A stretch of 46,778 nucleotides of DNA from Candidatus Zhuqueibacterota bacterium (GCA_016931775.1 JAFGEC010000159.1:1-46778), one strand, 5' to 3'; counted from the stretch's first letter, positions 28,392 to 38,883 are shown. The notes: generated by a model not told the origin, from the sequence alone. Numbers and translations: made by a program.

Positions 28392-29687
28392 TCAAGGGTA
28401 TAATCTATAAATTGTTCTGGGAAACGGAATGGTTTCCCGAATATGTTGTAAACCGCAGATATACGCCACTGTCCGTTCGATTCCCAAGCCGAAACCGGCA
28501 TGCGGGACACTGCCGTATTTTCGCAGATCCAAGTACCATTTAAATGCATCGGCGGGCAAGTTATGTTCTTTGATCCTTGTTAACAAGATATCCAGATTAT
28601 CTTCACGCTGTCCACCGCCGATAATTTCACCATATCCTTCAGGAGCCAACATATCAACACACAGAGCGCGGTCGGGTTTTGCAGGATCGGTCTTCATATA
28701 AAAAGCCTTGACCTGGGCCGGGTAATGAGTAACCATAACCGGTTTTTCGAATTTATCGGAAATAATCGTCTCATCGCCGCCGCCGAAATCGTCTCCGTCT
28801 TTGAATTCTGCATTGGCTTCATGCAGAATCTGTACCGCCTCATCATATGTAATACGTGGAAACGGACGAACAATTTTTTCCAGGCGACCAGTATCTCGTT
28901 CAAGTGTTTCCAGTTCATCTTTTCTGTTCTCGAGAACCTGTTGTACAACATATTCGATCATGCCTTCCGCCAGGTCCATGTCCTGACTCAGGTCACAGTA
29001 AGCCATTTCGGGCTCAATCATCCAAAATTCCGTCAGATGGCGCCGTGTTTTTGATTTTTCTGCGCGGAAAGTGGGACCGAAACAGTATACTTTTCCAAAC
29101 GCCATAGCGGCAGCTTCCATATAGAGTTGTCCACTCTGGGTAAGATAAGCTTTTGACTCAAAATAATCGGTTTCAAAAAGTGTCGTGGTGCCCTCACAAA
29201 CGGACGGTGTAAAAATAGGTGCATCGATCAGGGTAAAGCCCAATCCATCAAAATAGTCACGACAGGCTTTGATAATCTGGTGGCGAATTTTCATAATCGC
29301 ATGCTGACGGCTGGAACGCAGCCATAGATGACGATGATCCATGAGAAAATCAGTTCCGTGCTCTTTGGGTGTAATCGGATACTCTTCTGCAATATGAATA
29401 ATTTCCAGCGTATCGACCTGCAATTCACAACCCCCTTTTGCACGTTTGTCCTCTTTCAGTACTCCTGTTACCCTTAATGCGCTTTCCTGGGGAAGGTGAA
29501 TACATTGTTCAAAAAGTTCCTCACTCACATTACCGCTAAATACGACAGCCTGAATGATGCCCGTGCCATCACGGATCATTAAAAAGGCCAATTTTCCTTT
29601 ATGTGTCTTATTGTACAGCCACCCATTAATGACCACTTCCTGCCCCAAATAATCTGCCGCTGAATCAATAAATACTTGTTTTGCCAT
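28392..29687 (-). CDS. asnS: Asparaginyl-tRNA synthetase
   Basis: Start [43 protein letters not shown]; class II core [40 protein letters not shown]. Confidence 0.94.
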   Translation of the reverse strand: MAKQVFIDSAADYLGQEVVINGWLYNKTHKGKLAFLMIRDGTGIIQAVVFSGNVSEELFEQCIHLPQESALRVTGVLKEDKRAKGGCELQVDTLEIIHIAEEYPITPKEHGTDFLMDHRHLWLRSSRQHAIMKIRHQIIKACRDYFDGLGFTLIDAPIFTPSVCEGTTTLFETDYFESKAYLTQSGQLYMEAAAMAFGKVYCFGPTFRAEKSKTRRHLTEFWMIEPEMAYCDLSQDMDLAEGMIEYVVQQVLENRKDELETLERDTGRLEKIVRPFPRITYDEAVQILHEANAEFKDGDDFGGGDETIISDKFEKPVMVTHYPAQVKAFYMKTDPAKPDRALCVDMLAPEGYGEIIGGGQREDNLDILLTRIKEHNLPADAFKWYLDLRKYGSVPHAGFGLGIERTVAYICGLQHIRETIPFPRTIYRLYP

Positions 29688-29857
29688 ATCCTTTACGTCC
29701 TTTCTCGTTTTCCTGGAATTAAACACACTCCGATAGTTAAGGTACGAGCTGAATAACCGGCGCAATATAGTTTACATATTTTTATTTACAAAAATCCCAT
29801 ACGGACAAATAATATACCGACGACATGAAACTGTAACCGAAAGTATAATGTGCTATT

Positions 29858-30880
29858 TTAGTACCACACCTCGGGCTTCACCTGGCGATTCATAAGATCC
29901 TGCATCGCTTTTTTAGGTTCCTTGTTTTGAAACAATACCTGATAAACCTGCTTGCAGATCGGCATTTCGACATTATATTTATCAGACATCTCGACGGCTG
30001 CCTGGCATGTACGCACACCTTCTGCAACCATGGTCATTTCGGATAGCACCTCATTTAATTTTTTACCTTTTCCGATTTCTTCACCGACAAAACGGTTTCG
30101 ACTGTGGCGGCTCATACAGGTAACGATTAAATCACCCATACCGGACAATCCGGCAAATGTCAGCGGATCGGCACCCAGGTAACGTCCCAAACGCGCGATT
30201 TCCGCCAGCGCGCGAGGTTGCAGGGCAGCTTTGGTATTATCGCCAAATCCGGCTCCATCGCAAATACCGGCAGCAATAGCTATAACATTCTTCAATGCGC
30301 CTCCGAGTTCCACCCCGATGATATCGTGACTCCGGTAGATACGAAAAACAGAGCTATTGAGAACATGCTGGAGCTTTTTAGCCACGGCCTCTTTTTCGGC
30401 TGCCACAACGACTGCCGTTGGTATCCCACGACTGACTTCCTCAGCGTGACTGGGGCCGGATAAAACGGCGAAACGATCGGAGAAAAAACCAGGTGTCTCT
30501 GCCTGTATGATTTCGGAGATCCGCATGCAGGTCGTGCTTTCAATTCCTTTTGTACAGCTGATTAAAACGGTTTTTCTGTCGATTTCGCAATCAGCAAGCT
30601 GCTGCGCGACACTGCGGACGACGTGAGAAGGTACAACAAGAAAGATAAACTGCGAACCCTTTACGGCACTTCCGAGATCATTTGTAATTTGAACCGACGG
30701 CGGTATAATCGCTCCCGGTAGAACCGCTTCACGCCGTCGTGTCCGGCTTAACTGTTCCGCCGCTACGGGATCAAATTCCCACAATTTTACATTGTGAAAA
30801 ACACCCATATAATTGGCAAGGGCGATACCCCAACTGCCTGCGCCGAGAATCGTAATTCTGCATCTTTTCTTTAAGGGCAT
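29858..30880 (-). CDS. gpsA: Glycerol-3-phosphate dehydrogenase [NAD(P)+]
   Basis: ITILGAGSWGIALANYMG; LSGPSHAEEVSRGIPTAVVVA; GVELGGALKNVIAIAAGICDGAGFGDNTKAAL. Confidence 0.95.
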   Translation of the reverse strand: MPLKKRCRITILGAGSWGIALANYMGVFHNVKLWEFDPVAAEQLSRTRRREAVLPGAIIPPSVQITNDLGSAVKGSQFIFLVVPSHVVRSVAQQLADCEIDRKTVLISCTKGIESTTCMRISEIIQAETPGFFSDRFAVLSGPSHAEEVSRGIPTAVVVAAEKEAVAKKLQHVLNSSVFRIYRSHDIIGVELGGALKNVIAIAAGICDGAGFGDNTKAALQPRALAEIARLGRYLGADPLTFAGLSGMGDLIVTCMSRHSRNRFVGEEIGKGKKLNEVLSEMTMVAEGVRTCQAAVEMSDKYNVEMPICKQVYQVLFQNKEPKKAMQDLMNRQVKPEVWY

Positions 30881-31104
30881 AACACGTGCTCAAAATATTC
30901 ACTTTTATATAAATATGTTAAAAATATTTAACAAAAACAACACTTTATTGTGTTGCTGGACGAGAGAATGTAAAATCCAATGCCCATTTTGCCGGTTATT
31001 CATCGGAACACTTTTGATTGACAGAAATTCATAGTTTTACACAAGGCAAAAGTTAATGACATAAAAAAAGACTATAAATTGAAAAGTTTCGGGAGTATAT
31101 CTAA

Positions 31105-32541
31105 CTAATCAAGCGGCTTTTCAGTTTTCCGAGCTATACAAATAATTGATTGACCCGGCCAAGGAAGAAAGCGATCAATTAGTTTAAAAAACCATACCAA
31201 GGAGTCATACACCTTGAGTTGAAGCATGGAAAAATGTCGTCGCTTAAGGATTTTTCCATTCACAATCCAACCCGGTGTGGAGACACGATTAAATTGGAAT
31301 ACATGCTCAACTTCGAATCCGGATTCAATGACAATTTTACGAACATCTTTTTCTGAGTAGCGACGCTCATGCTTGACTGTTTCATCTAGTGTGGAGAACA
31401 ATGATTGCAAATGAGGGACGAGGAGTATCAGACGGCCTTCATTAATCAGAATTTTGTAAATATTTTTCAAAGCGTGCTTGTCATTTTTAATATGTTCGAG
31501 TACATTGAGGCAAACCACGGTGTTTATCTTTTCGTCCGGAAGCGATGGATCGATTTCATCGGAAATGTCCATTTGGACAACACGTACATTGGGCCGCCCG
31601 TAGAACATATTATTCAGTGTTTGAATATGCAGCGGGTCGATATCAGTGCAAATATAACGCTCTCGTGGTAACAATGGCTGAGTAATGTTGCCAATGCCAG
31701 AGCCGATTTCCAGTACACGATCACCGACATACGGTGAGATAACATTGGCCATCCATTTATTAAGCCGATGTGTATGTGAGAAGCAAAATAATGTACTGGC
31801 GTCTTTTTCAACATACAGATCATCTACAAACCAATATTTCAATATAATAAAAAATGCCTCCACCCCATCCTTCCAATTGATCTTTTTGCCTTCCGAATAA
31901 GTCCGCCCATAATAGGAAACGGGGACTTCATATACCCTAAATCCTCTTTTTGCTACTTTTGCTGTTATTTCAGGTTCGATTCCAAACCGTTTTGCACGAA
32001 TAGGTATGCTTTTCAGTAATTGCATTTTGAATACCTTGTAACAAACCTCCATGTCGGTCAGATTAAGACCGGTGAAAAAATTCGACATAAAAGTTAACAA
32101 TTTATTTCCGATGCTATGATGAAAAAACAGAACCCGTCGCGGGCGACCGGTGGTAAAACGTGTTCCATAAACAACATCAGCAACGCCTTGTAATATAGGT
32201 GCCAATACTTCGGCATATTCGTTGGGATCGTATTCTAAATCCGCATCCTGAAAAATAGCTATATCCCCGGTCGCCTTTTGGACCGCAAATTCGATCGCTG
32301 CGCCTTTTCCTTGATTTTTTTCGTTCCGAAACAATTTTATCATAGAGTTCTTTGCTGCTATTTCGGTTAAAATTTCCCACGTACCATCGGTCGAATGGTC
32401 ATCGACAATAATAACTTCCCTTTGCAAGGAGGCCGGTAAAGGCGCAGCAAGGACTTTGTCGATCAAAGTACGGATGAGATATTTTTCATTGTAAACAGGA
32501 ATCAGTATCGAAAGCAGACGTATCCGACTTCTGTCATCCAA
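31105..32541 (-). CDS. Bifunctional GT2 glycosyltransferase / class I SAM methyltransferase
   Basis: TTG start with GGAGGT RBS; LIPVYNEKYLIRTLIDKVL...IIVDDHSTDGT (GT2); VLEIGSGIGNITQPLL...VVCLNVLEHIKNDKHALKN (methyltransferase). Confidence 0.85.
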   Translation of the reverse strand: MDDRSRIRLLSILIPVYNEKYLIRTLIDKVLAAPLPASLQREVIIVDDHSTDGTWEILTEIAAKNSMIKLFRNEKNQGKGAAIEFAVQKATGDIAIFQDADLEYDPNEYAEVLAPILQGVADVVYGTRFTTGRPRRVLFFHHSIGNKLLTFMSNFFTGLNLTDMEVCYKVFKMQLLKSIPIRAKRFGIEPEITAKVAKRGFRVYEVPVSYYGRTYSEGKKINWKDGVEAFFIILKYWFVDDLYVEKDASTLFCFSHTHRLNKWMANVISPYVGDRVLEIGSGIGNITQPLLPRERYICTDIDPLHIQTLNNMFYGRPNVRVVQMDISDEIDPSLPDEKINTVVCLNVLEHIKNDKHALKNIYKILINEGRLILLVPHLQSLFSTLDETVKHERRYSEKDVRKIVIESGFEVEHVFQFNRVSTPGWIVNGKILKRRHFSMLQLKVYDSLVWFFKLIDRFLPWPGQSIICIARKTEKPLD

Positions 32542-32609
32542 GCGTTACCTCCTTCTTTGGGAATGGTCTTTGTTTCATCACAACACGTATAGTCTATTTC
32601 TGCAAAGAT

Positions 32610-34682
32610 TTAATACACACGGACATTTGTCGGGGATTTAGGAGGTGTGGAATCGGGAATAACATCATCACCCATATAATGGAACCGCATGGCATCTGCA
32701 ATAACAGTGCCATTAGCGCCCTTTGTTGATATACGCACATAACCCTGTTTACCGACCGGTAGTTCAACGTAGCCCAGGCGGTTCCACTGGCCGTAATCTA
32801 TCTGCTGATTGATGGCGCCGCGAATTTTTATCGTGTCACTCACACCGATTTCAAACGGGACGTTGGTGGCTTCTGAAACCGTTTGGGGGTAATCACCATG
32901 CCATCCATGCCATTCGCTTACTTCGTACCAGCCCGGGACACCGATGGTCGGATAATATGTGGCCGTATATATATCGCTTCCCGGATTGACAGCGTGGTAT
33001 CCGTAATTTTCATCAAATACACCGTTTGCACCGTCCACATCATAATTCGGTATCGATATTTTCCATGTAGAGCCAGAAAGGGCCCAAAACGGATTATTCT
33101 GTGTAAAATCCTTAAAACCGGCGGCTGATTTCTTTTGCCACGGTCCATCCAATCGCACGGCATCGCTTCCCGGAGAAGTGGCATTCATGAAAAAATTATC
33201 GACGATAATATCACATACCGCCGTTGTCGGTTGTTTGAAAAGTAAAATACCGTCTCCGCGTAGGTTATGATTGCCGTAATTATATCCATATAATTCGATA
33301 GGTTCGTCGACCAATTCCCCCGTGTTCCATGAAGGATCCTGTCCGCCTTTCAACCGGTAATACGGTCCACCCTGCAATTGTGAAGAACTGACGACCTGAT
33401 TCGATCCGGTACCGTTACAAATAACACACCCGTTATCAAAATAACGCAACAATAAATACGGCTCTCCGTTCAATGTCTGAACATTACTTGTTGGATATCC
33501 CATATTGGTTTCGTATTCGTCATACCAATACCAGTATTGATAAGTATCACCACCTGTAAAGCCGTAATAACATTCGGTAATCATGGCGTGAGACAACCCA
33601 AAACGCACTTTATTGAACCGGTTTTTACCATTCCAAAAATGGTTTTCCGCAAAATAATCAAGAAAAAAAATCACCTGTGGCTGGACTCCCAGAGTCATCC
33701 AATTCATAACATCATTGTGGATATAGCTCCAAGTTGTAAACCGCTGATATCCCTCGAAACAATGGCCGTTAACGATATCGTAATATTGATGTAAGCTGCT
33801 TCCGGTATTAACGCTTAACAAGTTTGGCAGATCCGGTGCCATCTGATTCATCAAGTCAACCTCAGCCTGAATCCATAAATCCATGCCATGTTTCCACTGC
33901 GCGTCGATCCAGTCGGTTCCATGCTCTATGCGGTCGTCGACACCGTTCATGTCAAAATCAAAATCAGCGTTTTCTGAAGGGAAAATGACGCGAAAGTAAT
34001 CGTGAAAAATACCGTCTAGCAGGCGGTAATCCCATTTCATTTCGTTTATGATATTTTTTTTGGCCAAAAAATCCCAGACCTGGTCGCCGTCCACAAATGG
34101 ACAAAATTCTCCAAAATTCGGTCGGTATCCTTGCCCTAAAACCCGGATTACTCGAAAAACTGTATCTCCTTTAGCATGATGTTCATTTATTCCATACTCT
34201 CCGCTTGGTGTGGTAACAAGCGTCGTATCTGAATGCACGTACAAAATCGCAATTACATCCGTATTTATTCTGATGTGTATAGCATCATCAGGTAATCCTT
34301 CAGTCGTCGACACCTTGATCAACTCATCACCCGGGGCCAAATCTTCCAACAGCACTGCACGGTAACTCGTGACGAGAAAATATTCCGCGGGGCTATAAAT
34401 ATTGACGCCATTTGCACCCATACCGAGTAAAATCTGGTCAGGATCCTGAGCGCGAAGGATTGGAACCAGAACATCAACTTTGGTATCAAACATACCCGGG
34501 ATAATAGCCATATCAAAACCGGCTAACATATTAATTTTTGTACCATTTGACCACGAATGAATTGGATTGTCAAAATAGTCCATAGCAATTCGCGGATAAG
34601 GAGGATTCAGGTCGGCAGGCGATTGTGCGTACCCAAAAGAAACAATAATAATTATCAAAAAAAAACTCGTAAAATTCTTCAT
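32610..34682 (-). CDS. Secreted putative glycoside-hydrolase-like protein with golvesin-type C-terminal domain
   Basis: Signal peptide; C-terminal DENYGYHAV...YPTIGVPGWYEVSEWHGW...QWNRLGYVELPVGKQGYVRISTKGANGTVIADAMRF; ends in DSTPPKSPTNVRVY*. Confidence 0.65.
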   Translation of the reverse strand: MKNFTSFFLIIIIVSFGYAQSPADLNPPYPRIAMDYFDNPIHSWSNGTKINMLAGFDMAIIPGMFDTKVDVLVPILRAQDPDQILLGMGANGVNIYSPAEYFLVTSYRAVLLEDLAPGDELIKVSTTEGLPDDAIHIRINTDVIAILYVHSDTTLVTTPSGEYGINEHHAKGDTVFRVIRVLGQGYRPNFGEFCPFVDGDQVWDFLAKKNIINEMKWDYRLLDGIFHDYFRVIFPSENADFDFDMNGVDDRIEHGTDWIDAQWKHGMDLWIQAEVDLMNQMAPDLPNLLSVNTGSSLHQYYDIVNGHCFEGYQRFTTWSYIHNDVMNWMTLGVQPQVIFFLDYFAENHFWNGKNRFNKVRFGLSHAMITECYYGFTGGDTYQYWYWYDEYETNMGYPTSNVQTLNGEPYLLLRYFDNGCVICNGTGSNQVVSSSQLQGGPYYRLKGGQDPSWNTGELVDEPIELYGYNYGNHNLRGDGILLFKQPTTAVCDIIVDNFFMNATSPGSDAVRLDGPWQKKSAAGFKDFTQNNPFWALSGSTWKISIPNYDVDGANGVFDENYGYHAVNPGSDIYTATYYPTIGVPGWYEVSEWHGWHGDYPQTVSEATNVPFEIGVSDTIKIRGAINQQIDYGQWNRLGYVELPVGKQGYVRISTKGANGTVIADAMRFHYMGDDVIPDSTPPKSPTNVRVY

Positions 34683-34922
34683 CGATCAAACTCCAGTCAT
34701 TCAGGTCTTTGCATAATATCGAGCATCGGCGATGTTTAAAATATTTATCAATTTACTAATACTCGCATATTCAAGGCTTTGCGTATTTAAATATAATCCT
34801 GCACATCTACATTCGCTGCAAAAATCATACCTCAAACTTATTTTTAATCAAACATACATAAATATTTATTTTTATTCTTGATATAACAACATCTTTTTTT
34901 TTGCTTGTAAAATGATTACAGA

Positions 34923-36506
34923 TTGACTAAATTCAAATACAAAAATGAAATTTTAGCATTCGCAGGGAAAACAATGTCGATTTTAATTGGATTTGGGGTA
35001 CTATCTGTTGCCATTTATGCGGTCATTCTCTATCTATTCAAATACAGATTGACCGGCGCCTCGGAAAAAATCCTAGGTATCCCCAAAATTAACCAGCCTG
35101 TATCGCAATTGGAACTTTATTTGTTCCTTTTTACCGTCATTTTAGCTGTAATTCTGCGAATCAAGTGGATGGGGCGGTCGCTGGTATTTGACGAAATCCA
35201 CAATGTACTCTACAGTATCAATGTCAATTCTATTTGGACAGTCATTTCATCGTCATATGGTTTCAGTAATCATATCGGCAATTCTCTGGCTGCATACTTT
35301 GCAAAAAATCTGTTCGGGACAGCTGACTGGGTTTTTCGTCTGCCTTCTCTGTCTCTTGGATTGTTGAGTATATTCTACATGTGGCATTTTGGTCGCCGAT
35401 ATTTTGGCCCGAAAACGACCATGATTGCCCTCCTCGCAGTCGCATGTTCCCCGACACACGTCAACTGGAGTGTATCCGCCCGCGGATATGCCGGTATGTT
35501 ATTCTTTGGTTTAATCTTAATTTTTCAGTTTTTGGAATTGCTGCAAAAGCCATCAAAGTCCACTGTTGCTGTTTATATCATTGCCGCTGTGCTTGGCATC
35601 TATTTTCATGTATATACCACATTGGTCATTGCCTCACAAGCTGTGTTTTTATTTTTTCTCGTGGTTCGAAAATTACGTTCACCTCAAAAGCCAAACATAT
35701 CCCCAAAAACATTTTTTGTTATCTGGCTCGCTTTTGGATTGAGTGCTTTTTTTTCAATTTTGATCTATTTACCCGTCATGAAACAGATGATTGATAGCCT
35801 GAACCTTTATGGACAGGTAAAGATTTTCAGAGAAGGATTTCCCTTGGACCTTTTGCAAGCGCTGGCAGGCAGTCCCACATTCGTTTCACTGCTTGCCGGT
35901 TCGGTATTTGCGATTGGTTTATTTACTTTTTATAAAGCCCGCTCAATCGAATTTTACTACTATGTTTGTTTATTTCTATTTCCGACAATGATCGTATGGC
36001 TTTCGAGACCGTATTATTTGTATCCCCGTTTTTTTTATTACTTGCTACCGGTTTTCCTTTTATTTATAGTTACCGGCGTAATATTTATTCTGAAAAAAAT
36101 TGAAATCTTACGATTCAAGCAGTTGTTTCGTGCAGGCGTTGCGTTAGTTGTGTTATTGATATTTGTAAACTGGATTGCGCAGTCGTGGAATAAAATTCAT
36201 AAAGGTCGCATAGAGGGTGTTGCCGATATCATGAAAGAATATGCCGGCCCAGGTACAGGCTTTTGTGCGATCGGGATCGGTTCAAATCTATTCGAGTACT
36301 ATATCAAACAGACAATTGTCCCTAAAAATATCGACGAGTTTAATGAGATAGCCTCGAGATATACTCAAATTATTTGTGCATATGATAGGCGTCCCGGCGT
36401 TGAATCGCCGCAACATTCTGAGATCGGGCACTATCTGGAAGAAAACTCGACCCTTTTATACGACGATCATTTCAAGATTTTTTTACTCGGCAGCAGTCAA
36501 CAATAA
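34923..36506 (+). CDS. GT-C membrane glycosyltransferase (PMT/ArnT-like)
   Basis: Multiple TM segments; luminal DE motif LVFDEIHNVLYS; WVFRLPSLSLGLLSIFYMWHFGRRYFG. Start TTG 34923 or ATG 34974. Confidence 0.75.
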   Translation: MTKFKYKNEILAFAGKTMSILIGFGVLSVAIYAVILYLFKYRLTGASEKILGIPKINQPVSQLELYLFLFTVILAVILRIKWMGRSLVFDEIHNVLYSINVNSIWTVISSSYGFSNHIGNSLAAYFAKNLFGTADWVFRLPSLSLGLLSIFYMWHFGRRYFGPKTTMIALLAVACSPTHVNWSVSARGYAGMLFFGLILIFQFLELLQKPSKSTVAVYIIAAVLGIYFHVYTTLVIASQAVFLFFLVVRKLRSPQKPNISPKTFFVIWLAFGLSAFFSILIYLPVMKQMIDSLNLYGQVKIFREGFPLDLLQALAGSPTFVSLLAGSVFAIGLFTFYKARSIEFYYYVCLFLFPTMIVWLSRPYYLYPRFFYYLLPVFLLFIVTGVIFILKKIEILRFKQLFRAGVALVVLLIFVNWIAQSWNKIHKGRIEGVADIMKEYAGPGTGFCAIGIGSNLFEYYIKQTIVPKNIDEFNEIASRYTQIICAYDRRPGVESPQHSEIGHYLEENSTLLYDDHFKIFLLGSSQQ

Positions 36507-36507
36507 A

Positions 36508-37515
36508 TTAAAGCTTGATGATCCGGCCGATTGGGAAACAGGATTCATTAACCGATTTTAATTTTTGAGCTACTGATTGTTCGTGACCAGCGGAAACGAC
36601 GAGGATCAGTCCTATTCCCAGATTAAAAACCCTCCTCATTTCCTCATCGGATACATTGCCGTGTTGTTGAATTTTCTTAAACTCCGGGGGAATTTTCCAG
36701 CTGCTCCAATCGATCCGGAGCCCCAAACCATCACGAAGCAGGCGTTTGGTATTCCCTTCAATTCCACCCCCGGTAATGTGGCTGATACCAACCACAGCTT
36801 CCGTTGTACGTACGGCGGTTATGGCTTTCTGATAGCTTTTATGAACTTTGAGCAGACATTCTCCCCAGGTCGATTCACAATCACGAATCGGCTCATTCAC
36901 GTCAATACCGGCCATATCGAACAATATTTTACGGGCCAAGGAGTATCCATTCGTGTGCAGCCCGTTGGATGGTAAACCCAACAAAACATCGCCCGGTATA
37001 ATATTCTGGCCGTCAATGATTCTTTCTTTGTCGACTGCACCGATAATTGTGCCAACCAAATCGTATTCACCGGTTGCGTAAAAGCCCGGCATTTCCGCCG
37101 TTTCCCCTCCGATGAGCGCAACTCCGTTTTGTTTGCAGGCTTTTGCCATTCCCCGAATTATCTCTGTCATCACACCGGTCTCAAGCTTGAGTGTGCCGAC
37201 GTAATCCAGGAAAAACAACGGATCGGCACCGCAGGTCATAATATCATTGACGCAATGATTGACCAGATCCTGTCCGACGGAACCATGGCAGCCGGTCATA
37301 AACGCTATTTTTAATTTTGTTCCGACGCCATCGATACTGGAAACGATGACCGGATTGGAATATTTTTTTAAATCCAATTCAAAAAAACCGGCAAAAAGAC
37401 CTATTCCACGCAGCACGTGCTCGTTAAAGGTTTCTTTGGCCAAACTGCCGATGGCCTTTATTGATTGTTCAGCCTCTTCAAGATTTACACCACTGTCTCG
37501 ATATGTCACTGCCAC
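36508..37515 (-). CDS. purM: Phosphoribosylformylglycinamidine cyclo-ligase
   Basis: YRDSGVNLEEAEQSI; SSIDGVGTKLKIAFMTG; ALIGGETAEMPGFYATGEYDLVGTIIGAVD; HITGGGIEGN. Confidence 0.95.
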   Translation of the reverse strand: MAVTYRDSGVNLEEAEQSIKAIGSLAKETFNEHVLRGIGLFAGFFELDLKKYSNPVIVSSIDGVGTKLKIAFMTGCHGSVGQDLVNHCVNDIMTCGADPLFFLDYVGTLKLETGVMTEIIRGMAKACKQNGVALIGGETAEMPGFYATGEYDLVGTIIGAVDKERIIDGQNIIPGDVLLGLPSNGLHTNGYSLARKILFDMAGIDVNEPIRDCESTWGECLLKVHKSYQKAITAVRTTEAVVGISHITGGGIEGNTKRLLRDGLGLRIDWSSWKIPPEFKKIQQHGNVSDEEMRRVFNLGIGLILVVSAGHEQSVAQKLKSVNESCFPIGRIIKL

Positions 37516-37705
37516 GGTCGTACTCCCTTGTGACGTCGTGAAAAGTTGAATGGTTATTTATTTTTCGGTTTTTAATATCGAAAAACCAGGGACGAAATGC
37601 AAGGAAAAAAATATACAGGATATCCCCCAAATTTTTATTCATTTGATAAAATACTGATATAATGAGCCTGGCTACTGCATTTCAGTATAATTTTTTTACC
37701 TCGCG

Positions 37706-37726
37706 TAGAGCCACAGAGTCGCAGAG
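37706..37726. repeat. Short tandem (T/C)AGAG units with 8-nt spacing (TAGAGCCA CAGAGTCG CAGAG)
   Basis: Read directly at 37706-37726. Confidence 0.5.
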
Positions 37727-37850
37727 ATTTTATCCGGGCAATTTGGATTCAAGCGCAGGCTTCATATATTGTTTTTTAATAAATTTTAAAAAATGGCGCG
37801 GCCTCGCTGATTTTTTCGAGGTGAAAAACCGCTTTATTATTTGCATATTG

Positions 37851-37871
37851 TTCATTGATCATTGTTCATTG
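37851..37871. repeat. Three tandem WTCATTG heptamers
   Basis: TTCATTG-ATCATTG-TTCATTG; overlaps the 3' end of the DUF4416 gene. Confidence 0.85.
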
Positions 37872-38382
37872 TTTTTATGTACCACTCTCGTACACGTGTA
37901 AAAAACTCCAGATTGATTTTTTCCTGATAATCCGGATAGGTCCATGGATTGACATGAAACCGGCCGTGACGCCAGACCAGTTGAATATCGCCGTAAATCC
38001 CTTTGCCCAGATAAATTCGATGGGAAAAGTTTTTTGTTGTCGCAAGGATGAGTTTGGGAATTTCCATGTAACCCGGATCCAGATTCACCTGCCGCCGTTG
38101 GGATATGGCGAATTTTTCCTCAAGATCATTGGTTTCCAGTTTGATATTAACAATATCCATCGGCTCGATGAGCCGCTGGAAGCAGAGAAATTTTTTGTAT
38201 AAATTTTCTCCCATTTCCTTTTCGTAGTAATGTGTATACAGGAATGGAAAAGGATCGGTTGACAGAGCGACAGGTCCGAAAAGTTCCTCAAGCGTATGAT
38301 GTACGGCGTCGATGACAACATCGGGACAATAGCAGACGGCACAGATCAAAGCGGTCTTTTTGGCTATGGTTGGTTTACCCAT
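37852..38382 (-). CDS. DUF4416 family protein
   Basis: Start trimmed to MGKPTIAKKTALICAV; VNLDPGYMEIPKLILATTKNFSHRIYLGKGIYGDIQLVW...PWTYPDYQ. Confidence 0.82.
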   Translation of the reverse strand: MGKPTIAKKTALICAVCYCPDVVIDAVHHTLEELFGPVALSTDPFPFLYTHYYEKEMGENLYKKFLCFQRLIEPMDIVNIKLETNDLEEKFAISQRRQVNLDPGYMEIPKLILATTKNFSHRIYLGKGIYGDIQLVWRHGRFHVNPWTYPDYQEKINLEFFTRVREWYIKTMNNDQ

Positions 38383-38506
38383 TTCCGTTACTCTATATTT
38401 TTGTTCATCCAATAAAATATCGTCATGCAAGCAGAGAAAAGCAAGAGAAATTAGTGAACAATAAATTAAAACTCTTACACATTTAAATACTCCTATTGTC
38501 ATAAAA

Positions 38507-38533
38507 TTCTGCGTGTTCTGTGTATTCTGCGGG
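38507..38533. repeat. Three TTCTGYG units with 9-nt period
   Basis: TTCTGCGTG TTCTGTGTA TTCTGCGGG. Confidence 0.5.
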
Positions 38534-38549
38534 CAATTTTGTTTATTAA

Positions 38550-38861
38550 TACTCCGGCCTTTCAGGAAAAATGGCAGCGACGTACGACAGGATTCCGGAT
38601 AAACCGACTCGCGTGAAAAGGTTTAACGCACCTGCCCCGTCACACGTTGAACGAACGGTTGATCCGGATCTGCCGGATATTGAATTGGTCATCCTTGACG
38701 CTACACAAAATCCGTACAAGTGTAATATTCGGATGGATATTGTTTAATTGCACGGGGACAATGAACGTAAGACCTGACTCATTGGAACTTTGCGGATAAA
38801 CATTCACTGAAAATAAAAAACTAACAAAACAAGACAACACAGCTATTTTTCTGGTTTTCAT
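38550..38861 (-). pseudogene. Decayed small secreted protein
   Basis: MKTRKIAVLSCFVSFLFSVNVYPQSSNESGLTFIVPVQLNNIHPNITLVRILCSVKDDQ, then protein-like DPDQPFVQRVTGQVR*TFSRESVYPESCRTSLPFFLKGRSIN in another frame. Confidence 0.5.
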
Positions 38862-38883
38862 TTTTTTATCTCCGTAAAAATTC

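Noticed and set aside
28100-28549. Long version of the acylphosphatase ORF overlapping the asnS 3' end
   Set aside because: Extension is an out-of-frame reading of asnS; the acylphosphatase starts at 28378
37851-37871. CRISPR array or MITE
   Set aside because: Contiguous 7-bp units without spacers and without flanking terminal inverted repeats or duplications
37852-38502. Long version of the DUF4416 ORF with an N-terminal hydrophobic extension
   Set aside because: The family start is best at MGKPTIAKK (38382); the upstream 40 codons look like read-through of non-coding sequence
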